From: Corythucha ciliata
Lineage: Eukaryota; Arthropoda; Insecta; Hemiptera; Tingidae
DNA: 64,000 bases
Reading direction: 5' to 3'
NCBI GenBank assembly: GCA_038030265.1
Contig: CM075941.1
Location: forward strand, 52,739,952 to 52,803,951
Position 1 is the first letter of the stretch. The number at the start of each line of letters is the position of its first letter. A program made the translations under genes and the position numbers. Of this stretch, positions 21,561 through 33,385 are shown in pieces. A model generated the notes under the pieces. It did not search any database. It was not told the origin of the DNA and worked only from the letters and a program-made list of their open reading frames with translations.

Positions 21561-21839
21561 TTTTCAGGGGGACAATTTTTCTTGTTATTTGTAAACAAAA
21601 AATGTTAAGAGTGCCCTAATCAAATGCTTCAAAATTATGGATTGACGTAATTTCCCCTCGTACCATCTATCCCCTCTTGAAGAACTATTAATTGCACCAA
21701 TCGGGCTGCAACTACCATTGATATCCTTCTGTCCATGTGCCAATTCACCGGTATATTTTTCTCCCGAATCGGACATTCATGGAAGTTCCCCATTAGCGAA
21801 AATGTGCTAAGCAGGCGCGTATCCAGGGGGGGGGGTCCC

Positions 21840-22482
21840 TCCGAATTGAGAAAAAACTCTGAAATTGAGAAAAAACAGCGATAGCGCATTTCAACATGAA
21901 TTCGCGATTCGCGTTCTGTATCAATTTTAGCCGTAAATCAGCGCTAAGTGAGAGTATTTCCCAAATTCTAGTTGTGAGTTAGCGCCTTTTCTCAATTTTA
22001 CCCGCCAAATTGAGTGTTTTACCATTACTTTAGCCGCAAAGTTTCCGCCGCAGAAGCAGCGAATTTTTACGAATTTTTAATTGAGCGCTTTTTTCTCAAA
22101 TTTAGGCGACCATACGAGTTCTTTCTCAATTTTAGTTGTTAGCCTCACGCGGCTTGCCCCAAAAACAGCACATTGGTTCGTTTTCTCAATTTTAGCCGTG
22201 GTTCCCATGTTTTTGGCCGCTTTGGCCCGGGATTTTGGAATTTGGCTTTTACAAAAATCAAGTTTCGTGAGTTTGGCTCTTTCACACTGAAATTTTGCTT
22301 TTCCATTACCAAATATCTCGGTTTTGAATCCTTGGAAACTAAATTTCACATATTTTTTACTTTTACTTCCGTGTTTTTATATATTTTAAACCCCTATTTT
22401 GTGGATTTTCACTCTTTTAACTAACAATTTTCATGCGTTCAGCTCTTTTTTAAATCATTTTTGCTGGGTTCGGCTAATTCCA
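21840..22482. repeat. Type 1 repeat array to contig edge
   Basis: Diverged units (CTCAATTTTAGCCG, AATTAGCG-like) continue to the 500-N gap. A 25-base word, beginning CTCTGAAATTGAG, also occurs reversed at 55212-55236, so arm homology may continue weakly here. Confidence 0.6.
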
Positions 22483-22982
22483 NNNNNNNNNNNNNNNNNN
22501 NNNNNNNNNNNNNNNNNNNNNNNNNNNNNNNNNNNNNNNNNNNNNNNNNNNNNNNNNNNNNNNNNNNNNNNNNNNNNNNNNNNNNNNNNNNNNNNNNNNN
22601 NNNNNNNNNNNNNNNNNNNNNNNNNNNNNNNNNNNNNNNNNNNNNNNNNNNNNNNNNNNNNNNNNNNNNNNNNNNNNNNNNNNNNNNNNNNNNNNNNNNN
22701 NNNNNNNNNNNNNNNNNNNNNNNNNNNNNNNNNNNNNNNNNNNNNNNNNNNNNNNNNNNNNNNNNNNNNNNNNNNNNNNNNNNNNNNNNNNNNNNNNNNN
22801 NNNNNNNNNNNNNNNNNNNNNNNNNNNNNNNNNNNNNNNNNNNNNNNNNNNNNNNNNNNNNNNNNNNNNNNNNNNNNNNNNNNNNNNNNNNNNNNNNNNN
22901 NNNNNNNNNNNNNNNNNNNNNNNNNNNNNNNNNNNNNNNNNNNNNNNNNNNNNNNNNNNNNNNNNNNNNNNNNNNNNNNNNN
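22483..22982. other. Assembly gap, exactly 500 N
   Basis: A second placeholder gap. The left inverted arm ends about 640 bases before it, and the contig after it contains the matching right arm. Confidence 0.98.
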
Positions 22983-24590
22983 GGAGGGGTTTCGATTTTC
23001 CCCCCTCCAAGAGAGGTCCCAGATCCGCCCTTGCCTAGAAGTCCCAAAACCACCAATTTAGTAAAATTAAAAGGTTTCAAAAAGTAATTGATATCGCCTC
23101 TTCTTCCAATACCCCCCTCTACATGATCACGCCTCTTCCTTAACTCTCGATAAAATGAAAATCATAGTAGAAATATATTGGGCTCAATTCCAAATCGCTC
23201 GAGTAAGTTGGTGGTATTTTACGATTTGTTCGCCACTTCAAGCATTCAATAACCGTTAAAATTGGCTGTCATTCCTTTGAGACGAAATAGTGGAGTATTC
23301 TTAAAGTATTTGCGACAAAGGAGGTAATCTCTCTGCAAGATACTCATTGCTTTGGTTAAACGGTTTTCGGTCTATATTACAGATCATGTCCAGACCCGTG
23401 GTTGACTTTCTGTCCAGACTTTAAGAAAATTCACAGTCAACTGACTTTATTAAAGTAGAAGAATTAGACTTTAGACATGATTCGACTAGATTATCTATAT
23501 CGAATAATAAATAAAAGCAATCCCGCGACAAACGGGATCAAGAAAGTAACGCGCATTAAGAAAATTTCAGCACCGTCAGACTGCCGATAGCCGAACTTGT
23601 CTGATGGCTCCTGAAACATTCATTGAACGCTAGAATACTGATCAATCGAAAGAAAGCCTCAAAACAAAAGAAAGAAAATCCAATAAACAAACAAACGAAC
23701 AAACGGAAAGAAAGAGGCATGAATTACATTAAAAGCAGTGAAGTCAAAGTAGCTTCAAACCACAATGAAGGTCCAACAAAAGCATAGCTTTAACAGCATC
23801 CAAGGTCCCACCGCAGCAAAGGTCCAATGGCAGCAATTTTCGCAATTCAAGGCTGAACGAATTAAGCGAAAGTGATTTATGGAGTGAGTCGCTTATAATT
23901 ATTGTCTCTTCAAAATACGATCGGCTATGTTGAGCCTATTATTGGTCTATTGTAACTTTCTTTTCTATTGTAGTCCTATTTTCGTTGAATTACGGAATTT
24001 TATCTGCAGATTTGGGATGTTAATCTGCAGATGCGAGGTGTTAATCTTACAGATCCGCAGATCTGCGTTTTAGACAGACCCCAAGAACGCATCTACCTTT
24101 GTGCCTCGGTTTTCCGCATCTACATATTCCCAATGCAGATCTGCAAGTCTCCTGCTTGTGTGACACTTGAAGCAAGTTCTCGGTGCGTCGACATTGACTC
24201 ACTAGGCTCCACCTTATCAAGGTGTAGTGAGTCCAAGGCCAGCTCACACCAACGGTATAATAAACCTGGATTGCTCACAGCGGACTGGAGGGGGCAGATC
24301 GTCCCCTGGTAACCAATCACCCTGTCCCTCTCCTTGTGTAGTTATGGCAACGTGGCACTTATTTTGAAACTCTACCCCTCTCATCCACTATGGGAGCTTA
24401 TTTGATGGCTATTCTTTATCAGCAGTGATGATCAATCCAGTAGGATTTCGCTAACACTAAAACAAAATTGGACCCTGGGGCCGTGGCTTCAAGAGCTGCT
24501 GCCTCTTGTCACAATCAAATGTTTAGCTGTACAACATCCGGCCAATGTCCGGCTTGAGGCATTGGTCCACTTGAGGGCCACAAGTTAGGG
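22983..24590. other. Spacer, no gene recognised
   Basis: Start of the third contig. I looked on the minus strand for further ADP-glucokinase exons and could not identify any. It includes repeated TCTGCAGAT-type words at 24003-24068 and a small hairpin at 24195-24234. Confidence 0.4.
24195..24234. repeat. Short two-part hairpin
   Basis: GACTCACTA pairs with TAGTGAGTC, and the inner CACCTT pairs with AAGGTG around an ATC loop, with five unpaired bases on one side. No promoter or terminator context is apparent. Confidence 0.5.
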
Positions 24591-24599
24591 AAAATCTTG

Positions 24600-24760
24600 G
24601 ATTTAGCGCGCTACCCACCCGGTAGGCCGTTTTTAGCCAAATTTTTGCGAAATCCAAGCGTTCATTACAACACCCGTTTCCGCCGGACCACAGTAGACTG
24701 CGGACTGCCCAAAATCGCCCCTCCGGAAGGATTTCTAAGAACGCCCCCTGTACCCACCGT
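24600..24760. repeat. Dispersed repeat, copy 1 (GGCGTACC-ended)
   Basis: Shares AACACCCGTTTCCGCCGG-like and CTCCGGAAGGATTTCTA words with the reverse complement of 40921-41090. The terminal AGGGGCGTACCTAG-like sequence of the second copy resembles the ends of the hAT-like MITE at 55303. Confidence 0.6.
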
Positions 24761-24977
24761 GGGAGCAGCCTGTTACTGGGCTAAATTATGTGTCTGATGG
24801 AGGGGCGGGGCGAAAAGCCAGATTTCAGGTCCCGGATTGCATTTTTAGGGCCGATGTACTGGTTTTCTGACTGGAAACCGGGAGGTTTTAGGCATTTGAG
24901 TGGCATACTGACCGTTTCAAGGCCGATACAATGGGCAAACCACAAAAAAAAAGATGACTGAATACCAAATAACTCAC

Positions 24978-25354
24978 TCGGTCGCTGCGCCGTGTTGAAA
25001 GTAATGCGCAAACGACTCGACCAACTGGTCCAGATCCTCGATGGAGTCATGATGACGAGGTTCGATGTCACCCCTGTAGGCAATAACAGCCGGTCCGTCG
25101 ACCAGAAGGTCAACGCAGGCACCGTATCCAACTGCGACTTTAGGCCCTCCACCTTCGACGCGTTCACGAGCCACCGTTGGTGGAGTCGACGACGACCGAC
25201 TTCCCTCAATTTCAACTTCAATCAGCCCGTCGATGACATTCACTAGACGGGATTTCAACTCGTCATCCCCCGTCTCACGGTAGTAAATGGAGAAAAGAAG
25301 GAAGAGAACGGAGAAGGCCGTTCCAACGCTCAGTAAATGATCCGAAAACCCCAT
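24978..25354 (-). CDS. ADPGK: ADP-dependent glucokinase, exon 1
   Basis: The first coding exon of ADP-dependent glucokinase, a ribokinase-superfamily enzyme that phosphorylates glucose using ADP and in animals is tied to the ER membrane. The ATG at 25354 opens MGFSDHLLSVGTAFSVLF, a hydrophobic signal/anchor segment of about 18 residues. After a variable acidic linker, VAVGYGACVDLLVDG matches the conserved first strand of the family (vertebrate form VAVG.NACVD). DLDQLVESFAHYFQHGAATE matches the helix before the second exon. The exon ends at a clean donor, GA|GTGAGT at 24978/24977, in phase 2. Catalytic residues lie in later exons, which are not visible before the contig edge at 22983. Upstream, 25355-25690 is probably promoter and 5' UTR. 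Identification is strong; completeness is not shown. Confidence 0.85.
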
Positions 25355-25689
25355 CGTGTTCACTTAACTAAATTCACTAATGCCCCCCCTTACCCCCAAA
25401 TATTGAAATTTTGAGTACCGATCGACTCCGGAATGAAAACGCGACTAATTTATGAGGAAAAATAGAAATTTTGACTATCACGGAAGCAAACAACTTCACA
25501 ATGAGATAACTTATCCTTATCGGAGTAGTCGAAGAACTCACAAGAGTGTGCTTGAATGAACCAAACGAGTTTGGTCCGAGGCTTTTTTTTTTTCGATGTT
25601 CCACCGAAAACAACAAATTTTTCCTAAATCTCAGTTCGTACAGAGCCCCGGAAAGCTTTGAAAAATGGCCCAAAATCAATGGCGTAGGT

Positions 25690-27316
25690 AGGAATGTGTC
25701 CTGAGGGGGGGGGATCAGATTGAAATCTCGTGCTGGTGCGGGGAGGGGGGTAATTTCACATTTTAGTCATCATTCCATCCAGCCAGCACACTCTTGAATC
25801 TGGAAATCTTGCTGACCTCATAATGGCCTCAATCTCTCAGTTAAGGGCGATTTTTGGAATCTACCCGCAAATAATTAGCGCTTTTCTCAATTTTGGCCGA
25901 GTGTATCGTTCGGGGCGGCAGCCCCGGTTTGGCAGCAAAGTACCTATCGTTTTTATCCCGTGAGCGATGTTTCTTAATTATCCATGAGTTTTGGCGTTTT
26001 CCTCGATTTCAGCAGCATATTACCGATTTTTTAAATTTGTTTACCAGGGGATTAGCACTTTTCTCGGTTTTAGCTGGAAATTAACGTTTCTCTTAAGTGT
26101 TTTCCTCAATACTAGCCGCAGAATAGAAGGACTTTTCACGAATTAGGATGTTTTTTGGTTCACCAAACGCAATGCATGAGCGACTTTTCTCCGTTTACTC
26201 GCGAATCACCTATTGCAATAAATTGGCGCTTTTATCAATTTCAGTCTGAAAAAATGCCTTCAGAATCCGCAAATTGGCGTATCCCCAATAGCACAAATCA
26301 TCCGCAGGATATCCACATTATGACCTGAATGTCCTATTACTGTCCAGGACAACTATTTAACATCCACTAGATCGCCTTAATATCCACAAATTATTTGGAA
26401 TATACAGAAAATACCCTTTGGATGCCTTCAATATCCGGGATTTAGCGGTTGTGTAATAAATGTCCACTGGAAATCTTCAACATCCACAAGGGTATAGCAG
26501 ATAGGCTGTGGATATCCTTTGGATGAGCTTGATATCCATGGACGTAGTGGACAAGAGCTGGATATCTAATGGAACTACTCAATAGCTATAGGCGGAGCGC
26601 ATGACAGTGACGTCACGTGGGTCTTCGAAAGCAGGGATATCGCCATCTTTTCTCTTGGGTCATTATCATTACTCCAGTTCAGGTTCCTGCATACAACGTG
26701 CTCACGGCTGTTTCTTTGTGCACGTTAAACTTGTTTTATTATTGTGTAATTATTTTGGCATGAGCTTCAATGGACAGCGCGCAATGAGTTGTGCTGAAGG
26801 TCGCAGTAATATTCGAGTAAGTTCACATTTATATTGATTTTTTTGTGTGTAGCTTTAATAGGGATCGAATGCACGTGTGCTCGTGAGGTTTGTGCTAGAG
26901 GCAATATAGGCATATTTTCGCGAGCCTTTGGTTCAGAAGTACTGTTGTACTTGCAATTAGTAGGTATTCTAATTCAAAAAGCAAAATTTCGATGAATAAG
27001 TAAACAGGTATTAAAAACGGCGTGTGTTTGGTAATGCATTGGCAAGGGGGTGGAATTTTACTGAAAATGCAGAGAAATACACCTATCGGCTTACAAAGTG
27101 ATTAAATGAATACTCCTAATGAATTCCTAATTAATTCACCCTTAAATGATAGAAGTACCTACCCTGAAGGCTCGCAAAAATACATCAAAATGTTGTCATT
27201 GACCACTTTTTGGTAACCTGTGCGTGTACCTGTTGAACTTATCATAGCATCTTAAGGCTAAAGTGGACGACAAGTGTGCGAGAGAGACAGAATACAGTCG
27301 TATTTGCGGCACCTCT
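25690..27316. other. Spacer with type 1 repeats and a possible exon
   Basis: 25855-26290 is a diverged type 1 array. 26300-26560 is a patch of repeated ATATCCAC/GGATATC-like words. 26760-26816 could be a first exon (see its own entry). G-runs lie at 25705-25713. Nothing else is recognised. Confidence 0.45.
26760..26816 (+). other. Possible short first coding exon
   Basis: An ATG opens 19 codons (starting MSFNGQRAMSCAEGRS) that end exactly at a strong donor, CGA|GTAAGT. About 150 bases upstream lie TGACGTCACGTGG and GCCATCTT words, typical of initiator and CRE-type promoters. No downstream exon could be matched, so it may be the first exon of a transposon gene or chance. Confidence 0.2.
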
Positions 27317-27604
27317 CACGGCTTGAAAAATTGACCGATTTTAGTTTTTTCAACGGATTCTTACTAGTTGAAAGCATAGAAAATTCGGAAATTAGGTCTG
27401 TGATTTTTAAATTAAGTGTAAATGTAAAATTTGGAATTTTAATTTTTTTGAAATATTTTTTTGGACAAAACTGCCTTATACCAAGAAGCAGCAGAATATT
27501 CCGGAACCAAATAATTTTGGGTTTTTGATTTTCCTCCATAAACATCGGCCGAAAGAGGAAAGTACGACTTCAAAGAGAAAACCGCCTCAAGAGCTAAGAG
27601 TGAG
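27317..27604. repeat. Dispersed repeat, inverted partner of 34569-34857
   Basis: Nearly identical to the reverse complement of 34569-34857 over about 285 bases. The shared reading is MFMEENQKPKIIW..., which is only a by-product. No intact gene. It runs from CACGGCTTGAAAAATTG to CCGCCTCAAGAGCTA. Confidence 0.8.
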
Positions 27605-27960
27605 AGAGAAGACTTGCAGGCTGAAGCGAGAGGAATCACCCGCTCACTCAAGAGGGTGGCCGATACACCATTCTATAGTGTCCCCCTGGGCGAATTATCT
27701 TCCAAAAAATGACCTTGAGTGAACTAGGGTGTTTTTTTTCATCGTTGTTTTCTAATCCTTTTGACTTACTATACGCGGTGTAGGTAAAGAAATTCCAAGC
27801 ATTGTGACCACTGGTATGAGCCATCAGAACTAAATCAGTAGCACATTGAGGAAGGGCGTTTCATAACGAGGTTCAAAAGTTTTAGTGAATCATTTTATTT
27901 TTTCGAAGTCCGCTCTCGCTCGCTATTTTTTGTCGATCTGAAAATCACGTTATATCATTA

Positions 27961-28345
27961 AGGGGGCCACACGCGGTCATTAAACATGCTTGACAAGCAT
28001 GGTTTTATTAGTTGCGCTTGTCAAGCATGTTTACGTTTGACGCCACACCCTCACGGTCACACTTGCCGTCAAGCTTCAACTTCAAACGCGCGCCCAAGCA
28101 TCAGCAGTGTCCCAATACCCTTTTTTCTCGATGGTTCGAAGGTTTGTTGGATTGAAACACACGCACACGATCAAATCTGTTTGCCAAACCTCATGCATGT
28201 TTGCGAGCAAATTTTCTGGCACTGACTGAAAACCGATAATGTGATGTCAAACGTTCAAACATGACTCCACACACGATCAAACCTGCTCGTCAAGCAGGTT
28301 GGCAAACCATGCTTGTCAAGCATGTTTGATCGTGTGTGGCCCGCT
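27961..28345. mobile_element. PIF/Harbinger-like MITE, TTA duplication
   Basis: Terminal inverted repeats AGGGGGCCACACGCGGTCA (left) and, reversed, AGCGGGCCACACACGATCA (right), flanked by TTA at 27958-27960 and 28346-28348. A 3-bp TWA duplication is the Harbinger signature. The interior carries several copies of the near-palindrome AACATGCTTGACAAGCATG. No coding frame. Confidence 0.8.
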
Positions 28346-28395
28346 TTAGGCGAATTCCAAGGAAATTATCATATTTTGGTTTATTATTCATTCTG

Positions 28396-29369
28396 AACGT
28401 AGTTGACTTTTTTAAGATACAGCCGTTGAAAATTTTGGTTTATTATTCATTATGAGTAATACACCTGTTTTCGGTCAGAACACAATTTTTACAACCCACC
28501 CTCAAACTTTTTCTGTGTACGTTTCAACATGTCGATTTCTGCAATGTCCGTCCGCCGTACGCCGTCCGGGCCATATCTTCCCCTAGGATTGCTCGAAAAA
28601 ACTCGTTCTTTCGCACATAATTAAACTCCACTTGAGATCTAGTTGGTCCTAACAGCTGAACAGTTTGATCAACAAACTCCCTGGATTTTTATGGGCCAAA
28701 AGCGGGTTCAAAATGGGGGTTTTCAAAGGTTTTGAAATAATAGGGGTGTAGGGGTTCATGTAATTTCAAGCCGGATTTGGCTACATTCATGATTAATAAA
28801 CCCATGTGTAAAATTTGCAGCGTTTTTATCCGTAATCATAACTCTACTATTCTTCAGGCTCTGGTTCTCGAATGGGCATATAAAAATGTCTCACGATCAG
28901 TATTTGGTTTCACTCAGAACAAAGCAAAATAATTTCACTTTTTTGACCAAAAAACATTGGGTTTATTATTTATGAATGTAGCCAAATCCGCGGCTTGAAA
29001 TTACATGAAAATCGACACCCCACACCCCTATGATCTCAAAACCTTTGAAAACCCTCATTTTGGACCAGCTTTTGTCCCATAAAAATCCAGGGAGTTAGTT
29101 CATCAAACTGATCAGCTGTTAGGACCAACTAGATCCCAAGTGGAGTTTATGTGCGAAAGAACGAGTTTTTTCGAGCTATCTTAGGGGAAGATGTGGCCCG
29201 GACGGCGGACGGACATTCCAGAAATGGAATTTAGACATGTTAAAACGTAGACAGAAAAAGTTTGAGGGTGGGTTGTAAACTTTTCTTCCTGACCGAAAAG
29301 GTGTATTATTCAGAATGAATAATAAACCACAATTTTCAACGGCTGTATCTTAAAAAAGTCAACTACGTT
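28396..29369. mobile_element. ~974-bp foldback element with ~400-bp arms
   Basis: Left arm 28396-28803 and right arm 28969-29369 are imperfect inverted copies throughout, around a loop of about 165 bases. Both arms carry GTAGTTGACTTTTTTAAGAT, CAGGGAGTT and TTAGGACCAACTAGAT or their complements. No protein is encoded. The long arms would give a very stable hairpin RNA. Confidence 0.75.
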
Positions 29370-29705
29370 TTTCAAGTATATTGAATTTGCTACAATTTAG
29401 ATCTCTGTAGATTAGATAGTATCTAAGATACAGCGCTTCAAAATTGGTAATTTGTTTTGCCAAAATGATGAAATTTTTGGCTTTGTTTTGTGTGAAACCT
29501 ACCACTGAGCAATGTTCTATCACAAATCGTACGCTAACAGCGCCTAACGAAGTTTTAAAGGGAGCTTTTCAACTTTTTATAAACTTACAACTTCTTTGAA
29601 AAACAACAAATTACCAATTTTGAAGAGCTGTATTCTGGCTACTACCTGCCCTATAGAGCTGGGCCATGTCTCAAATTGTAGCGAATTCAATATACTTGAA
29701 AATTG
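29370..29705. mobile_element. Second foldback, adjacent
   Basis: CAAGTATATTGAATT with GCTACAATTT and CTTCAAAATTGGTAATTTGTT at 29373-29458 recur reversed at 29602-29695. The inverted pair is imperfect in the middle. It starts where the 974-bp foldback ends. Confidence 0.6.
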
Positions 29706-29844
29706 TAGTTCGCGTGTATTAAGCTGTGCATAATAATAGCTTATGATCACCTATTTACGAGTTCGGGAGTCTGTCATGCCGTATCTGGGGGCTAAGGATT
29801 TTATTATATACTTATTAATAGCTATTTAAAGTCCTCGATTTGGG

Positions 29845-30240
29845 ACATGAATTTAACCGGTAGAACATAGTCATGAAATTGGTCTTATTCGATAGATTTT
29901 ATGGGGATGATTACAATTTACACCTGTTGCATAAGACCATTTTCTGGACTTCGTTTTTCCGGTTAATTTAAATTTCCCAAATTTCGTGAGTTTGACGAGC
30001 CACAGAGGGCAAATGCCCCGGGCAGTCGCCGACAGACGATTATATTTGTAATCAGCTCCGTAACACCTTTCGAATGAAACCAGTTTCAGGACTGTGTTCT
30101 CGGTTTCATTCATGTCTCATTAAGGACTTTAACTAACTATAAAATCATTAGGCCCCAGATACAGCATGGCCGACTCCCGGACTCGTAAATATGGGGTCAT
30201 ATGCCATCATTTTGCACACCTTTCGTGACTATGTTCTTCC
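29845..30240. repeat. Dispersed inverted-repeat family, copy 2
   Basis: Same family as 15110-15545: GAGCCACAGAGGGCAAATGC, TTTCGAATGAAACCAG and TTTCAGGACT words with inverted internal organisation. Confidence 0.6.
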
Positions 30241-32556
30241 GGTTGAGTAGGACTGTCGCCATCTCTCGAACTAAAATAATAGTCCAGGATAAGAGCGTAG
30301 TTCTGGGAGGAAAAAACCTCGGGGCTAAGTTTGATGACTGATTTTAATGTTTTCAGGTGTGCTGAATCCGAATTTCAACTTTGCCCAACGATAAAACCCG
30401 GCAACATGCCGAAATTTGGTTGACTTTTAAAATTCAGTATTATTTTTGGTTTTTTCACAACGCCGTCCTGAATCTGAATTTCAACCCCCCGATCCCCTAA
30501 AAGAGACAAATCTACAAAAGCCCCCGATTTCTGTTATTGCCGAAATTGAAATAGTTCACATTAGTTTCCCACGTTTTCAGGTAATCTGAATCTGAAAATC
30601 AAATTTCCGGCCCCCTACGCTAAACGTCGTATCAAAAAATATTCTACGATACACAAATAACCTCACATTTCAGCACTTTTTAACGAGCTATTTTTTAGTA
30701 CAGTACAATTAGGTGAAAAATTGACTAAACCCAGACATTCAAAAGAGCATGACAATTTTTGGTGCAAATTGTTTGATCCCTTATCCCCAACACAGCATAA
30801 AAAACTCCCAACGATTCTGCCTCGGGTTTGGGAATAGCTGATGTCGGCGGAAGTTGTACTTCAGCCGTTTTTCTGGAATAATTCTGTAACTATTGGGGTT
30901 ATCAAAAAAATGTACAGTACGTAATTTGAAGAGCACAAAATTTTACACAAGAAACTGTTAAGCGGGGTTTATACTTGTATAAAGTACTGTAATAGGTACC
31001 TACATGCCATATTTCAATTGAAAAGAGAGGCATTCCCCCACAGGTCCAAGTTGTGAAACTATTTCCCTCCGAAAACAACAAGCGAGTAAATTGTGAGAAC
31101 CCCAACCACTATTGAGGGATCTATTGGAACCTAATTTATTCATCATTTTTTTGGCACAACCTCCTCTTTTTAGGTATAACTGCAATATCTTTCCTTCCAG
31201 CTGCCATTATGGTAATTTTGACGACAAATCCTGAAAGAAGACACTTTTTTCATTGTGGAACGGTCGCATCAAACGGCACAAATCATCCTTCTCAAGGAAT
31301 AAGCCTTCTCAAAAGAGATTGAAAGTTACGTGAAATAGCATGCTTTATATTTTCGTTAAACTATCCATCGAAAATTTTGTCGGATAAGTTCTTGAAACGA
31401 AGGTGCTCAATTTTGCTAGACGTTCTTCAGATGCATGCATTTACAATCCCTCCCTACTATTTTTTTTAACGCATCCCGGATTTCGATGAAATCAGTTCGC
31501 CATAGAAAAAGTTAGGTATACCTATACAATTTTGCATAGTTGTTCATTCGGCTTCCACTATGCTATGCGATCGAGGAAAACAGCTCATGAGAGCTTGATG
31601 TGGGGGTTTTCTGTGGTCTTCAAATTAATCCTAATAGAATGATTAGTCAACACTGATGGTTGCACAGATATTTCAGCAAAACAAACAAAATGGCCCTGAA
31701 ATGCAAACTCCAGCTCGTGCAGTGCCAACACCCTACGTGAAATCTTCGGAGATTTTTTGCACAGTGGTAGGAGGGGGGTCAGAAAGAGATTGCACCAAAC
31801 ATTTATCAGTTTTTCCAGCTTCCAAGCTTCGGTCAATTGTCCATCAGCTTTTACTTTCCTGCTTCTGTTTCTACCAAAAGGCGTAGGGAAGGAAAAAAGT
31901 GTTGCGGAAGTTTCTTTGTGCAAAACTGTGCTCTTCAAATTTGGTCTGGTACATTTTCGCGTTAAAACAAATGGAACTCTTTCAACTCACCCTTTCTCTA
32001 TCACTGGTATTCAAATTACCATATTTATTATCAATGCAGTTGAATAATTTTTAAGTCTGAAAATTGATCTGGTTAATCGTCTGGACATGTTTTCACTGAT
32101 TTTCGTATTAACACACATCTTGTTGAACGCCTAATCTTAACTCGTTGGGAACGTGTTCAGGTAACTTATTTTGAAACGTCATTTTTGTTTCTTTGGAAGC
32201 CCGATTTTGGTCCTCTACCGCTTACCCTGCCTTTCGAACCAGCATTCGCCACTGGCTCGTTGCCTAACCCACAAAAAATAAGATATGAATAGCTTAGGTT
32301 TGGAGCAATGGCTTATTACAAATGTCACAGTACCTACAAACATAATATGTATTCACAATATAAAAGGTAGGACAAGTAACATTAAAAAAAAAAAAAAATC
32401 GCTCCGGCAGCTGGCGGTCGGAAAGAGTGCATTTCATTTTGTATACGGATACCCTAAGCCGTCCCAGAAGTAGTAATGTTGAGACCATGATTTGTTTCGT
32501 TTATGTTTGACCCTCCCTCGTACTGTTTGCTGCCGGGTTTGTTCAAGCTGAACTTA
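30241..32556. other. Spacer, no gene recognised
   Basis: Neither strand gives a domain or a credible exon chain. Composition is AT-rich without obvious arrays. Two related stretches at 30360-30400 and 30470-30490 (CTGAATCCGAATTTCAACT, CTGAATCTGAATTTCAACC) hint at an internal repeat. Confidence 0.4.
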
Positions 32557-33385
32557 ATGGGAATCAAAGGCTATTTCAAAATGGAATCATCATACCGAAT
32601 ATAATGCTTCTGGAATCAACTGGTGATTTGTAGTGATTTTTTTACCATTTTAACCCCTATTTTCCCCCCTCCACCTTGACCGATTTGGCCCAAATGCAAT
32701 ACCGACCGGGATCTTATGACTACTGATTTTTTAGATAAAGCGCGTTCTGCTAAATTAATTTCTACGAGAGTTATTATCGTGCTAACAAGACCACACACTT
32801 ACTTCCACCCCGGGGGCACCACCCCCTCCCCCTTTACTTTTTCAAAAAATTAAAATGGGAATCAAAGGCTAGTCTAACATGGAGTATACGTACCGAATAT
32901 GATGCTTCTAGAATCAACTGGTGATTTACAGTGATTTTTTTACCATTTCAACCCCTATTTTCCCCCCCTCCACCTTGACCGATTTGGCCCAAATGCAATA
33001 CCGACCGGGATCTTATGACTACTGATTTTTTAGATAAAGCGCGTTCTGCTAAATTAATTTTTACGAGAGTTATCGTGCTAACAAGACCACACACTTACTT
33101 CCACCCCGGGGGCACCACCCCTCCCCCTTGACTTTTTCAAAAAATTAAAATGGGAATCAAAGGCTAGTCTAACATGGAGTGTGCGTACCGAATATGATGC
33201 TTCTAGAATCAACTAGTGATTTTTAGTGATTTTTTGACGATTTCAAGCCCGATTTCCCCCCCCCCCTCCACCTTGACCGATTTGGCCCAAATGCAATACC
33301 GACCGGTGTCTTATGACTACTGATTTTTGTGCCAAAGCGCGTTCCGCTAAATTAACTTCTACGAGAGTTATCGTGCTAATAAGGA
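32557..33385. repeat. Tandem ~296-bp repeat, 2.8 copies
   Basis: Units start at GGGAATCAAAGGCTA near 32559, 32857 and 33152, giving periods of 298 and 295. Each contains CACCTTGACCGATTTGGCCC and AAAGCGCGTTCTGCTAAATT. The third unit is incomplete and the most diverged. A TA-rich microsatellite follows at 33397-33442. Confidence 0.9.

Larger units (their letters stand above)
18638..21838. repeat. Left inverted arm, inner segment
   Basis: Reverse-complement match to about 55556-58530. Agreement is close over kilobases, including low-complexity details such as the GGTGGTGGTG run at 19516-19540 and the frame 19880-20173. Homopolymers vary in length. The left copy has about 270 extra bases at 20936-21208. 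The outer end meets the foldback element at 18637. The inner end falls in the remnant of a GC-rich MITE (GCAGGCGCGTATCCAGG at 21812-21828). No known protein domain is encoded. Confidence 0.9.

Noticed and set aside
22399..23087. Long frames crossing the second N run
   Set aside because: Same artefact; no domain on either side of the gap.
24781..25221. 146-residue minus-strand frame as a gene
   Set aside because: It overlaps the glucokinase exon in another frame and has no domain.
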